From Mesorhizobium sp. ORS 3359 (GTDB lineage Bacteria > Pseudomonadota > Alphaproteobacteria > Rhizobiales > Rhizobiaceae), in contig CCNC01000002.1 of NCBI GenBank assembly GCA_000824845.1, positions 1 through 64,000 on the forward strand: 64,000 bases of DNA, written 5' to 3'. The position numbers were made by a program, and so were the translations under genes. The notes under the pieces were generated by a model. That model saw nothing but the letters and a program-made list of their open reading frames with translations, was not told the origin of the DNA and made no database searches. Shown piece by piece: positions 17,566 to 27,515 of this stretch (position 1 is the stretch's first letter; each line of letters starts with the position of its first letter).

Positions 17566-17734
17566 CGGGCTCCTGCCGGCGCTTTCCCTGAAAGGCGCCT
17601 CGGCTTGACAACAAATCGCTGCTGCGCGACGCCAAGGCCAGTGAACGCGCGGTACAGGCCTGCGAGATGGCGACACCAAGGTCAACTGCATTGATTTTGC
17701 GCAGCCAGCGGGATTTGCCGCACGGGGCTCGCCC

Positions 17735-18763
17735 TTGAGCAAGCCGCGCTCCCGCCGCGGCGGCGGCCGCCCGACCATTGCCGATGTGGCGCGCAAGGCT
17801 GGTGTCGGCGCGATCACCGTGTCGCGCGCGCTGCGCGAGCCCGGACGGGTGTCGCAGGACCTTCGCCGGCAGATACAGGCGGCGGTCGACGAACTCGGCT
17901 ATGTGCCCGACCTGAACGCGCGAGCGCTTGCCTCGGCGCGCGCCGAAGTGTTCGGCGTGCTGGTGCCTTCGCTCACCAACAACGTCTTCGCCGAAGTGGT
18001 GCGCGGCATCTATGACAGTCTTTCCGACAGCCCGTTCCGCATTCAGATCGGTAACACGCATTATTCAGGCCTGGAGGAAGAGCGGCTGCTGCAGGTCTTC
18101 GGATCGCAACGGCCGGCGGCGCTGATCGTGGCCGGCATCGACCAAACCCCCGGCGCGCGACGGTTGCTGGAGAATGCCGGCTGCCCGGTGGTGCAGGTGA
18201 TGGAGACCGGGCCGGATCCGATCGACATGATGGTCGGCTTCTCGCATCTCGACGGCGGCAGGACCGCCACCGAGCACCTTTTGCAGGCCGGCTACCGCAA
18301 GATCGGCTTCATCGGCGCCAGGATGGACCCGCGTTCGCAGCGGCGCCTTGCCGGCTATCGCGCCGCCATGGAGGCTGCCGGGCTGTTCGATCCGCGGCTG
18401 GTCACCACGACGCCGGTGCCGTCAAGCGTGAGCCTCGGGCGCGAGCTGTTCCGCGACGCGCTGGCCAAGATGCCCACGCTCGACGGCGTGTTCTGCAACA
18501 ATGACGATATCGCGCTCGGCGTTTTGTTCGAATGCCGTCGCGCTTCCATCGACGTGCCAAAACAGATCGGCATTGTCGGCTTCAACGATCTCGACATGAT
18601 GCAGGTGTCGTTTCCCTCGATAACCAGCGTGCGCACGCACCGCTATGAAATCGGCACACGCGCCGTCGCCATGGCGCTTGCGGCGATCGCCGGAAACCGG
18701 CCGCAACAGCGGATCGTCGATCTCGGTTTCGAGCTCATGCGGCGCGAGAGCACCGCGCGCTGA
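17735..18763 (+). CDS. LacI family transcriptional regulator (gluconate/sugar type)
   Basis: A 342-residue LacI-family repressor. The N-terminal HTH is PTIADVARKAGVGAITVSRAL with the hinge helix LNARALASARA, followed by a periplasmic-binding-protein-like sensor domain. The start codon is probably TTG at 17735, with no strong ribosome-binding site. It directly precedes a perfect LacI-type operator (18805-18820) and a transporter operon that ends in a gluconokinase, so its effector is likely a gluconate-like sugar acid or its phosphate, as for GntR of Escherichia coli (a LacI-family protein). The effector assignment is inference. Confidence 0.9.
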   Translation: MSKPRSRRGGGRPTIADVARKAGVGAITVSRALREPGRVSQDLRRQIQAAVDELGYVPDLNARALASARAEVFGVLVPSLTNNVFAEVVRGIYDSLSDSPFRIQIGNTHYSGLEEERLLQVFGSQRPAALIVAGIDQTPGARRLLENAGCPVVQVMETGPDPIDMMVGFSHLDGGRTATEHLLQAGYRKIGFIGARMDPRSQRRLAGYRAAMEAAGLFDPRLVTTTPVPSSVSLGRELFRDALAKMPTLDGVFCNNDDIALGVLFECRRASIDVPKQIGIVGFNDLDMMQVSFPSITSVRTHRYEIGTRAVAMALAAIAGNRPQQRIVDLGFELMRRESTAR

Positions 18764-18804
18764 AGAGCCTGGGAAAATGTCGAGGCACCGCTTTACAGCC
18801 AATC

Positions 18805-18820
18805 ATGGTAGCGCTACCAT
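18805..18820. promoter_or_regulatory. LacI-type operator ATGGTAGCGCTACCAT
   Basis: A perfect 16-base palindrome with the central CG typical of LacI-family operators. TTACAG (18793-18798) and CTGTAA (18825-18830) flank it as a second, outer inverted repeat. It lies 42 bases after the LacI-type gene and 237 bases before the binding-protein start codon, upstream of the AT-rich promoter zone. Confidence 0.8.
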
Positions 18821-18856
18821 TTGTCTGTAAAATCGACATTCGGCGGGATCAGAGGC

Positions 18857-18905
18857 TGTTTATTATACATAAGCAACAGTCCTTGCTTGTTTATTATGTA
18901 TAATA
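18857..18905 (+). promoter_or_regulatory. AT-rich promoter with inverted repeat TATTATACATAA
   Basis: TATTATACATAA (18861-18872) faces TTATGTATAATA (18894-18905) as an exact 12-base inverted repeat, and TGTTTATTAT occurs twice as a direct repeat (18857 and 18888). The right arm contains TATAAT at 18899-18904, a perfect -10 hexamer, but no good -35 lies 17 bases upstream. This arrangement suggests a promoter under activator or repressor control for the transporter operon at 19057. Confidence 0.6.
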
Positions 18906-19056
18906 TGATAGTTTTCTAAATTGCCAGGAACGCTGAGGGGGAGAGGAGGATCAGGGCGACGTGGGTCGTCCCTGTGGGCGTGTTCGGTGGGCGGAGGGTG
19001 CCGACCGTGAGCGCCAGGATTCATCACAAGCAGAACTGCAACTGGGAGGAATATCG

Positions 19057-20181
19057 ATGATCAAGTCACTCGTTGGCGGCGTCATTGCCGCCACTGCATT
19101 CGTCATGCTGGGTTCGTCGGCGATCGCCGGACCTGAAGTGGTCAAGGGACCCGCGGCAGAGCCGGACTGCTTTGCGCCATGGGCAGCCGACACGCAGTTT
19201 TTCAAGTTTCCGAAGAAAGACGGTCCCTACCGCATCGCGCTTGCCAATGGCTACATCGCCAACACCTGGCGCATCCAGATGATCCAGACGGCCAAGGCCT
19301 ACGCGGCGCAGCCGGATGTCGCCAAGAAGATCAAGGAATTCAAGGTCGTGTCGACCGGCGAGGATGTGCCGGCGCAGATTTCGGCGATCAACAACTTCAT
19401 CGATTCCGGCTTTGATGCGATCGTCGTCAACGCCCAGAATCCGACCGCCTTTGGCCCGGTCATCAAGCGCGCCAAGGAAGCCGGCGTCGTGCTCGTCGCC
19501 TTCGACAACATCCTCGACACCAAGGACGCCATCAACGTCAATGTCGATCAGAAGGGCCTGGGCGAGCTCTGGGGCAAGTGGCTGGTCGCGCATGTGCCGA
19601 ATGGCGGCAAGGTGCTCGAGGTGCGCGGCGTCGCCGGCACCTCGGTCGACACCGATCGCCACAACGGCATCCACGAGGTGCTCGATGGGTCGGGCAAGAA
19701 GTGGGACGTCACCGAGGTTGTCGGCAAATGGGATGACGGTGTGGCGCAAAAGGCTACGGCCGACGCCATCGCCACCAGCGGGCCGTTCGACGGCATCACC
19801 GGGCAGGGCGGCGACACAGGCATCGTGCAGGCGATGATCGACGCCAAGCATCCGTTTGTGCCGTTCGGCGGCGAGACGGAGAATGGCTTCCGCAAGTTCT
19901 GCGCCGCGCACGCTGCCGATGGGCTGAAATGCTCGTCCGCCGGCACCGGCCCCGCACAGGTGGCGGTCGCCATCAAGACAGCGATCTCGGCGCTCGAGGG
20001 CAATGTCGTGCCGCAATCGGTCAAGTTGCCTTTGGCCATCGTGGAGGATCCGAACTTCAAGGCCGGCCAGGACTTCTTCCCGGACCAGTCCGACAATTTC
20101 TTCGTCGGCAATTCCTTCCCGACCTGCGGCATCAATTTCACCGCGCAGGAAATCATGGGCCAGACCAAGGAAAACAAATAG
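19057..20181 (+). CDS. sugar ABC transporter substrate-binding protein
   Basis: A 374-residue periplasmic binding protein of the sugar type. It has a Sec signal peptide (MIKSLVGGVIAATAFVMLGSSAIA) and then RIALANGYIANTWRIQMIQTAKAYA, the family's first strand and helix. It is longer than RbsB (about 300), as in the xylitol/aldose-type branch. The ATG at 19057 follows GGGAGGA. A long hairpin separates it from the ATPase gene, consistent with higher expression of the binding protein than of the membrane parts. Together with the following three genes it forms one importer. Confidence 0.9.
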   Translation: MIKSLVGGVIAATAFVMLGSSAIAGPEVVKGPAAEPDCFAPWAADTQFFKFPKKDGPYRIALANGYIANTWRIQMIQTAKAYAAQPDVAKKIKEFKVVSTGEDVPAQISAINNFIDSGFDAIVVNAQNPTAFGPVIKRAKEAGVVLVAFDNILDTKDAINVNVDQKGLGELWGKWLVAHVPNGGKVLEVRGVAGTSVDTDRHNGIHEVLDGSGKKWDVTEVVGKWDDGVAQKATADAIATSGPFDGITGQGGDTGIVQAMIDAKHPFVPFGGETENGFRKFCAAHAADGLKCSSAGTGPAQVAVAIKTAISALEGNVVPQSVKLPLAIVEDPNFKAGQDFFPDQSDNFFVGNSFPTCGINFTAQEIMGQTKENK

Positions 20182-20188
20182 TCTGACC

Positions 20189-20221
20189 GGACGGTGCCGC
20201 GGCGAGCTCGCGGCATCGTCC
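20189..20221 (+). terminator. stem-loop between binding-protein and ATPase genes
   Basis: A 13-bp stem with one G-U pair, GGACGGTGCCGCG (20189-20201) and CGCGGCATCGTCC (20209-20221), around GCGAGCT. There is no U-run after it, so it more likely stabilises the upstream message or partly attenuates than fully terminates. Confidence 0.65.
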
Positions 20222-20256
20222 CCTTGTTCTCAACTCGAAACGGCCGGGGAGGGCTG

Positions 20257-21797
<1,541 letters not shown>

Positions 21798-21801
<4 letters not shown>

Positions 21802-22778
21802 AGGACTGGCGTTACTGGCTGGCCGAGCAGCGTGGAACGCTGCTGGCATTCGGCATCTTCATCGTCATGTTCGCGATCTACAGCGGCAACCATCCCGCCG
21901 GCTTCACCGCCAATGTCGTGCAGACGGCGGCCAACAAGGGCGTGCTGCTGGCCTTCGTCGCCATGGCGCAGACATTGGTGGTGATCACCGCCGGCATCGA
22001 CCTGTCGGTCGGCATGATCTTCACGCTCACCAACTGCATGGCTTCATGGCTGGTGATCGGCACCGGCCTGGAGACGGCGTTTGGCGTGCTGGCTGTGCTC
22101 GGCACCGGGCTCCTCTGCGGCGCGGTGAACGGCGCCATCGTCATCTACGGCCGGCTGCAGCCGATCGTCGCCACCATAGCCACGGGCGCCGTCTTTTTCG
22201 GCTTGGCGCTGCTTTTGCGACCGGTTCCCGGCGGTTCGGTCAATGAGGACCTTGCGGATTTCCTGACCGGACGTTTCTTCGGCGTGGTGCCGGCGAGCCT
22301 TGTGGCGCTGCTCGTCATCGTGCTCGTCGTCTGGGTGCCGTTCAGCCGCTCCGAATTCGGGCGCGCCGCCTACGCGGCCGGTTCATCCGAGACGGCGGCT
22401 TACATGTCGGGCGTGCCGATCCGCAGGGGAAAGTTCCTGGCTTACACGCTTGCCGGCCTGCTTGCGGCCATCGGCGGCCTGTTCCTGACCTTCTTCACCT
22501 ATACGGGCGAGGCGGCTTACGCGAGCGGCAACGCCTACACGCTGTTCTCGATCGCCGCCGTCGTGCTCGGCGGCGTTTCGCTGTTCGGCGGCAAGGGCAG
22601 CGCCATCGGCGCGATCTTCGGCGCGCTCGCCTTCCGCACCATCGGCGACCTCTTGTTCGTCTTCGACTTCGATCCGCTCTGGCAGCCGCTGTTCCAGGGC
22701 GTTATCCTGTTGATCGCGGTCAGCCTCGGCGCTTTCGCGCTGTTCCGGGTGCGCAACCGGCTGGAGTGGTTCCTGTGA
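21798..22778 (+). CDS. sugar ABC transporter permease 1
   Basis: A 326-residue membrane protein of the RbsC family with about ten hydrophobic segments, containing LVVITAGIDLSVGMIFTLTN and VVLGGVSLFGGKGSAIGA. The GTG start overlaps the ATPase stop by four bases. It probably forms a heterodimeric channel with the permease encoded next; importers of this class often use two copies of a single permease, so having two different permease genes is a mild distinction. Confidence 0.92.
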
Positions 22779-23761
22779 GCGAGACGACACTCGGCGGCAT
22801 CGCCGGCCGCATGCCCAAATTTCTGCGACGCGCCGATCCGGCTGTTGTCACCGCCTTTGCCTGCATCGTCATCCTGCTCCTGCTCGGCAGCCTCTATTCG
22901 CGCAGCTTCCTTTCGCCGGAATATCTGCTGCAGCAGTTGAAGGTCGCGTCCTTTCTCGGTGTCATCGCCACCGGCATGATGCTGGTCATCCTGCTCGGCC
23001 AGATCGATTTGTCCGTGCCGTGGTCCGTGGCCACAGGCGCGATGATGGCCTGCGCGGCCGCCGCCTACGGATCGGTCGGCGTCGCGTTGGCCATTCCTTT
23101 CGGGGTCCTGTGCGGTGTCGCGATCGGCCTCGTCAACGGCATCGGCGTCGCCTATCTGCGCATTCCCTCGATGATCATCACCTTGGCCACCAATGCCGTG
23201 GCGCAAGGGCTGATGGTTGTCTATACGGGCGGTTTCTCGCCACAGGATTCGGCGACCGCGGCGATGCGCTATCTGGCAACCGGTTTCACCATCCCGGGCG
23301 TTCCCAACGCCGTCATCATCTGGGCGCTGATCGGCGCCGCGATGGTCTTCGTGCTGACCCGCACCAGCTTCGGCCGCGCCGTCTACGGCATCGGCAATCG
23401 CGAGCGCGCCGCCTATCTTTCCGGCATCGACACACGCCGTATCGTGCTGATCGCCTTCGCCGTCTCCGGCGGCCTGTCGGCTTTTGGCGGCGTGCTTCTG
23501 GCCGGCTATGCGTCCAAGGCGGCGCAGTCGATGGGCGACGCATATCTGCTGCCGTCGATCGCCGCCGTCGTGCTGGGCGGCACGTCGATCCTCGGCGGGC
23601 GCGGCTCGTATCTCGGCACGGTTGCGGGCGTGATCTTGATCACGCTCCTGCAATCCATCCTCTCGGTCATGCAGATGCCCGAGGCGGGACGGCAGATCAT
23701 CTATGGCGTCGTCATCGTCGCCATGCTTCTGCTCTACGGGCGCGCGCCGGCAAGCCGCTGA
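22775..23761 (+). CDS. sugar ABC transporter permease 2
   Basis: A 328-residue RbsC-family permease, similar in layout to the preceding gene and containing ILLGQIDLSVPWSVATGAMM and VVLGGTSILGGRGSYLGT. The GTG start overlaps the previous stop by four bases (GTGA), so translation is probably coupled. It completes the membrane part of the importer whose binding protein is encoded at 19057. Confidence 0.92.
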   Translation: MSETTLGGIAGRMPKFLRRADPAVVTAFACIVILLLLGSLYSRSFLSPEYLLQQLKVASFLGVIATGMMLVILLGQIDLSVPWSVATGAMMACAAAAYGSVGVALAIPFGVLCGVAIGLVNGIGVAYLRIPSMIITLATNAVAQGLMVVYTGGFSPQDSATAAMRYLATGFTIPGVPNAVIIWALIGAAMVFVLTRTSFGRAVYGIGNRERAAYLSGIDTRRIVLIAFAVSGGLSAFGGVLLAGYASKAAQSMGDAYLLPSIAAVVLGGTSILGGRGSYLGTVAGVILITLLQSILSVMQMPEAGRQIIYGVVIVAMLLLYGRAPASR

Positions 23762-23796
23762 CCGTGGATGAGGCAAGCGCAAGACCGCAGCTTCGC

Positions 23797-24300
23797 ATGA
23801 CCGATCTTCGGATGGCGCCGGCCATGGTCGTAATGGGCGTTGCCGGTTGCGGCAAGACGGCCGTCGGCGAAGCGCTCGCCAAGGCTCTCGGCGCCGACTT
23901 CATCGAAGGAGACCGGCTGCATCCGCCGGAGAACGTGGCGCGCATGGCGCGCGGCGAGCCGCTGACGGATGCGCTGCGCGAGGGTTGGCTCGACGCCATC
24001 GGCGAGCGCTTCGCGAGTTCCGTCGCCGAAGGGCGGAAAGCGGTGGCGGCATGCTCGGCGCTGAAGCGGACCTATCGCGACCGGCTGAGCCGCTTTTGTC
24101 CGGAGGTCGTCTTCCTCTACCTCAAGATCGATCGCGAGACCGCCTGGCGACGGGTCGCCAATCGCAAGGGGCATTTCATGCCCGCAAGCCTGGTCGACAG
24201 CCAGTTCTCCACGCTGGAAGAGCCTGCCGCGGACGAGCGGGCGGTGACGGCCGACGGGACGCGAAGTGTTGGCGATATCTTGAAAGAGATTGCTGGTTAG
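23797..24300 (+). CDS. gntK: gluconokinase
   Basis: A 167-residue GntK-type kinase that phosphorylates D-gluconate to 6-phosphogluconate for the Entner-Doudoroff or pentose phosphate routes. Walker A is GVAGCGKT at 14-21. The substrate region contains FIEGDRLHPPENVARMARGEPLTD, nearly diagnostic of the family, and GHFMPASLVDSQFSTLE follows. The start may be ATG 23797, ATG 23812 or GTG 23764; all lie in frame, with no strong ribosome-binding site. Being the last gene of the importer operon suggests that the imported compound is gluconate or is converted to it. Confidence 0.88.
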   Translation: MTDLRMAPAMVVMGVAGCGKTAVGEALAKALGADFIEGDRLHPPENVARMARGEPLTDALREGWLDAIGERFASSVAEGRKAVAACSALKRTYRDRLSRFCPEVVFLYLKIDRETAWRRVANRKGHFMPASLVDSQFSTLEEPAADERAVTADGTRSVGDILKEIAG

Positions 24301-24315
24301 AACAGTTCGGGGGAT

Positions 24316-25461
24316 TCAGGCGCCGTCATTGCCGATTGCGGCCTCGGTTGGCCGCTCGGTCATCCGCGTGGCGCTCGACCAGGCCATCATCTGCTCCGGA
24401 CAGAGTTTGAGCGTTTCCAGCATATGGTCGCGCTTCGACAGGATGTATCCCGCCTGGACGGCAAGGTTCTTCGCCGCCATGTCCTTTGCCGGCGACGCGG
24501 GGACTTGCGTGCCCGCGCTCAGCTCGCTGACGATAGCCCGGTACTGGCGGAAAGGGATCGTCTCGATGGTCGCCATATGAAACAGCGCGGCACCCGCGCG
24601 CGCCGCGAAGTTTGCCGGCGCCGAGGCGAGGTGGGTCCAGCCACATTCGCCCATGGCGGCCTCGGCGAAGGCGGAGCCGGCATAGATGGTGTTGGTCATC
24701 AGCACCACGCCGTTTGCCTTCAGCACCTTCTGGATACGCGTGGTGACCTGATAGGCGTCGGTGCGCTCAAAGACGATCCGGCTTTTCAGGAAACGGTTCT
24801 CGACCTTGACCAATGGTGGATTGATGACGCGCAAGCCGAACTCGCTTGGCGAAAAGCCGTGGTACCGCGCGCTTACCTGATGGGCATCGACGCCGGCCTC
24901 ATGCAGGGCGCGCTTGCCCATGATCGTCTGCGCCGTGAACTGGTCGCACCATATGATGACGCCGCGCCCGTTGCGCAGGGCTTGGTGCAGAGCCTCGAGG
25001 CCTTCGAGGCGGATCGCCGGCGACCAACGCCAGCCGGCGACGAGATGCGCAGCAAGCGTCAGGCGCCGGCGGTGAACGGCGGCAAGCTGTGCTTCGAACA
25101 TTCTTCGCGTGTCGACAGTGTCGCCGAGCACCGCCTTCACCGCGATGTCGTAACGGGGGAACTCCTTGCGAAAGTGGCGCTTGCGCCTGAGCCCCGACAC
25201 CCAGCCGCAGATGGGTTCCCACGACGAGACCGGCAGCAGCGCCGCGACGCCGAGATAGAAACAGGACAGCAGGCTCTCGCGAAGATCCCGATTGACGAAG
25301 CGGCGCAGTTTTCCGGGGCGGATTACCTTGCGGCTGAAGAAGCGAACGGTTTCGTTGCGATCCGGCACCGGCACATCGGCGATGATCTCCGTGCGATAGA
25401 TGTCGTTCGACGTTGGCTGCCGGCTGGCCCTGCGGGATTTGCCAAGCCAAGGCAGCCTCAT
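24316..25461 (-). CDS. LpxL/HtrB-like lipid A acyltransferase family protein (divergent)
   Basis: A 381-residue protein that resembles the lysophospholipid acyltransferase superfamily, LpxL/HtrB branch: one hydrophobic segment near the N-terminus (CFYLGVAALLPV), a basic flank, and the core GRGVIIWCDQFTAQTIM where classic members have a histidine motif (HxxxxD/E) after GVILL. Here that position reads CDQFTAQ, with no clear histidine, so catalysis may differ or be lost. LpxL enzymes add secondary acyl chains to lipid A at the inner membrane. It is convergent with the gluconokinase gene, and a rhizobial palindromic repeat lies upstream of its start. Confidence 0.6.
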   Translation of the reverse strand: MRLPWLGKSRRASRQPTSNDIYRTEIIADVPVPDRNETVRFFSRKVIRPGKLRRFVNRDLRESLLSCFYLGVAALLPVSSWEPICGWVSGLRRKRHFRKEFPRYDIAVKAVLGDTVDTRRMFEAQLAAVHRRRLTLAAHLVAGWRWSPAIRLEGLEALHQALRNGRGVIIWCDQFTAQTIMGKRALHEAGVDAHQVSARYHGFSPSEFGLRVINPPLVKVENRFLKSRIVFERTDAYQVTTRIQKVLKANGVVLMTNTIYAGSAFAEAAMGECGWTHLASAPANFAARAGAALFHMATIETIPFRQYRAIVSELSAGTQVPASPAKDMAAKNLAVQAGYILSKRDHMLETLKLCPEQMMAWSSATRMTERPTEAAIGNDGA

Positions 25462-25491
25462 GCGTCAGAGCCCTGTTCCACTCTTTAGATG

Positions 25492-25561
25492 GAGCACGAT
25501 CTTGTCCGAAAACCGGTTCCCATTTTCTGCGTTCGCTGACCTTCGGTTCGGGATCATGCTC
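25492..25561. repeat. rhizobial palindromic repeat with an internal insertion
   Basis: GAGCACGATC (25492-25501) faces GATCATGCTC (25552-25561), with CCGAAAACCGGTTCCCATTT between. From memory, this is the common rhizobial intergenic palindrome; here about 22 extra bases (near 25529-25549) separate the usual central block from the right arm. It lies in the 163-base gap between the acyltransferase and Rrf2 genes. Confidence 0.7.
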
Positions 25562-25624
25562 TGCCGCTTTACTGCGTCGAAAGCAGACAAGCAACCAAGG
25601 GGCCTCTGTCGAGGGCGAGCCGTT

Positions 25625-26074
25625 TCAGATCTGCGAAGTGAGCTCTGCCGGGAAATCGTCGTTGTCGGCGTCGCGCATGGCAGCGAGGCTGCGGTTGTCC
25701 AGCACCTCGGCGATCGCCTGACGCACTTCCAGCATCATGTGGCGGACCTGGCATGTCGCCTCGTCGCAATCCTCGCAACGCTGATATTGCGTGCGGCTGG
25801 CGCAAGGGATCGGCGCCAGCGGTCCGTCGAGCACGCGCACGACATGGCCGATCTTGATCTCGGAAGCGGGCCGGGCGAGGCGATAGCCGCCTTCCTTGCC
25901 CTTGCGGCTCTGGACGAAGCCGGCATTGCGCAGCTCGCCCAGGATCGCATCCAGGAATTTCTTCGGGATGTTGTTGGCGACCGCGATGTCGTTGACGAAT
26001 GCAAGCTGGCCAGCCGGCAGGCTGGCAAGATGCACAAGGGCCTTGAGGCCGTATTTGCCTTTTTTGGTCAGCAT
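25625..26074 (-). CDS. Rrf2 family transcriptional regulator
   Basis: A 149-residue Rrf2-family regulator with an N-terminal winged HTH (MLTKKGKYGLKALVHLA...). The wing region KGKEGGYRLARP is strongly conserved in IscR, NsrR and CymR. It has four cysteines, C91, C100, C103 and C108, in the region where IscR and NsrR ligate an Fe-S cluster, though with different spacing. Together with its position next to a sulfate importer, this suggests it senses sulfur or Fe-S status, like CymR or IscR. That role is inference. A terminator separates it from the upstream binding-protein gene, so it likely has its own promoter. Confidence 0.88.
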   Translation of the reverse strand: MLTKKGKYGLKALVHLASLPAGQLAFVNDIAVANNIPKKFLDAILGELRNAGFVQSRKGKEGGYRLARPASEIKIGHVVRVLDGPLAPIPCASRTQYQRCEDCDEATCQVRHMMLEVRQAIAEVLDNRSLAAMRDADNDDFPAELTSQI

Positions 26075-26277
26075 GCCCGATTCAATTCATCAAACCCCAA
26101 TCGCCTGCATCTGGCGGTTGTTTGTGTGCAAATCATGACAGTTTGACCGTCGGACGCCCTCTGGACCAACAATTTGCCGGTGCAGCTTAGGCACAAACGC
26201 GTTGATTCTTCGTAACGTTTTTCACGTTGGGGCCGGGATTTCCCCTGCGAACTCATGCAGCCCCGCTTACAAGAAGA

Positions 26278-26296
26278 AAGCCGGCAAAGCCGGCCT
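26278..26296 (-). terminator. Rho-independent terminator of the sulfate transport operon
   Basis: On the minus strand AGGCCGGC-TTT-GCCGGCTT forms an 8-bp stem with one G-U pair, followed by TCTTCTT. It lies about 30 bases after the stop of the binding-protein gene that ends at 26325. Confidence 0.75.
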
Positions 26297-26324
26297 CCTT
26301 GCGCTTCCTGATTGTGGAGCCCTT

Positions 26325-27311
26325 TCAGCGGGTGCCATAGGCCTGATCGAGCAGCCCGCCTGCGGCGAAATGCTCTTTCTGAACCTTGTCCCAACCACCG
26401 AACACCTCCTCCACCGTCAGCAGGCGGACGTCCGGGAAGTCGGCCTTATGCTTGGCGGCGACCGCCGCATCGCGAGCCCGCAAGCCGTTCTCGGCGGCAG
26501 TCTCCTGGCCATCCGGCGTGTAGAGGAAGTCGAGATAGGACTTGGCGAGATCGCTGCTGCCATGCTCGTCGGCGACCTTGTCGACGATCGCCACCGGGAA
26601 CTCGGCCAGCAGGCTGACCGAGGGGGTGACCTGCTCGAACTTGTCGTCGCCATACTCCTTGCGGATGCCGCGCGTCTCGGACTCGAAGGTGATCAGCACG
26701 TCGCCGATCTCACGCTGGACGAAGGTGGTGGTGGCGGCGCGGCCGCCGGTGTCGAAGATCGGAACGTTGTTGAAGAGCTTGGTGATGAAATCCTTGACCT
26801 TGGCATCGTCGCCCTTGAAGGCCTCCTTGGCGTAGGCGGTGGCGGCGAGATAGGTGTAGCGCGCATTGCCGGATGTCTTCGGGTTCGGGAAGATCACCTG
26901 CACGTCGTCACGCACCAGATCGTTCCAGTCCTTGATGTGTTTTGGGTTGCCGGCGCGCACCAGGAAGGAGGGCAGGGAATAGAAGGGCGACGCGTTGTCC
27001 GGAAACTCCTTCTGCCAATCGGCCGAGACGAGGCCCTTCTTGACCAGGAAGTCGACGTCGGTGACCTGGTTGAAGGTGACGACATCGGCGGCAAGACCTT
27101 CGGCTATAGCGCGCGCCTGCGCCGAGGTGCCAGCATGCGACTGATCGATGGTGACTCCGGGATGCTTGGCGACGAAGGCCTGGTTGATGTCGGCGAACAG
27201 CTCGCGGCCGACGTCATAGGATGCATTCAAAAGTTTGTCGGCCGACCAGGCTTGGGAGGATGCGAGGACGATACCGGCAACAGCCGCGATGCCGAGCAAT
27301 AGACGCTTCAT
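26325..27311 (-). CDS. sulfate ABC transporter substrate-binding protein 1
   Basis: A 328-residue periplasmic sulfate/thiosulfate-binding protein of the Sbp/CysP family. It has a Sec signal peptide (MKRLLLGIAAVAGIVLASSQAWS), then LLNASYDVGRELF, and the oxyanion-binding stretches SHAGTSAQARAI and PNPKTSGNARYTYLAA. It delivers sulfate or thiosulfate to CysTWA. It lies 204 bases after cysA and may be transcribed partly from its own promoter. It is clearly different from the second binding protein at 30364, so the two may have different substrates or affinities. Confidence 0.93.
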   Translation of the reverse strand: MKRLLLGIAAVAGIVLASSQAWSADKLLNASYDVGRELFADINQAFVAKHPGVTIDQSHAGTSAQARAIAEGLAADVVTFNQVTDVDFLVKKGLVSADWQKEFPDNASPFYSLPSFLVRAGNPKHIKDWNDLVRDDVQVIFPNPKTSGNARYTYLAATAYAKEAFKGDDAKVKDFITKLFNNVPIFDTGGRAATTTFVQREIGDVLITFESETRGIRKEYGDDKFEQVTPSVSLLAEFPVAIVDKVADEHGSSDLAKSYLDFLYTPDGQETAAENGLRARDAAVAAKHKADFPDVRLLTVEEVFGGWDKVQKEHFAAGGLLDQAYGTR

Positions 27312-27470
27312 GAAAACAGGCTCCTTGGAAATGGACCGAAGCTACGGCGCGACCATAGTGGGGAAAGCCTGGTCCGCCGAGGCATGCACTCCAAGAGGCG
27401 GGCGAAGCTCTGGAAAATATCTCGCCGAAACAGCTCTTTGCTAGGATTTTCTTCCAAGCCGATTCATAAA

Positions 27471-27483
27471 CAGCGCCACGCTG
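27471..27483 (-). terminator. small hairpin after cysA
   Basis: On the minus strand CAGCG-TGG-CGCTG is followed by TTTATG. It is short, so full termination is doubtful; it may reduce read-through from cysA into the downstream binding-protein gene. Confidence 0.3.
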
Positions 27484-27515
27484 GGGGCGCCGGAGCAGGA
27501 GCAGGGCGAAAGAGC

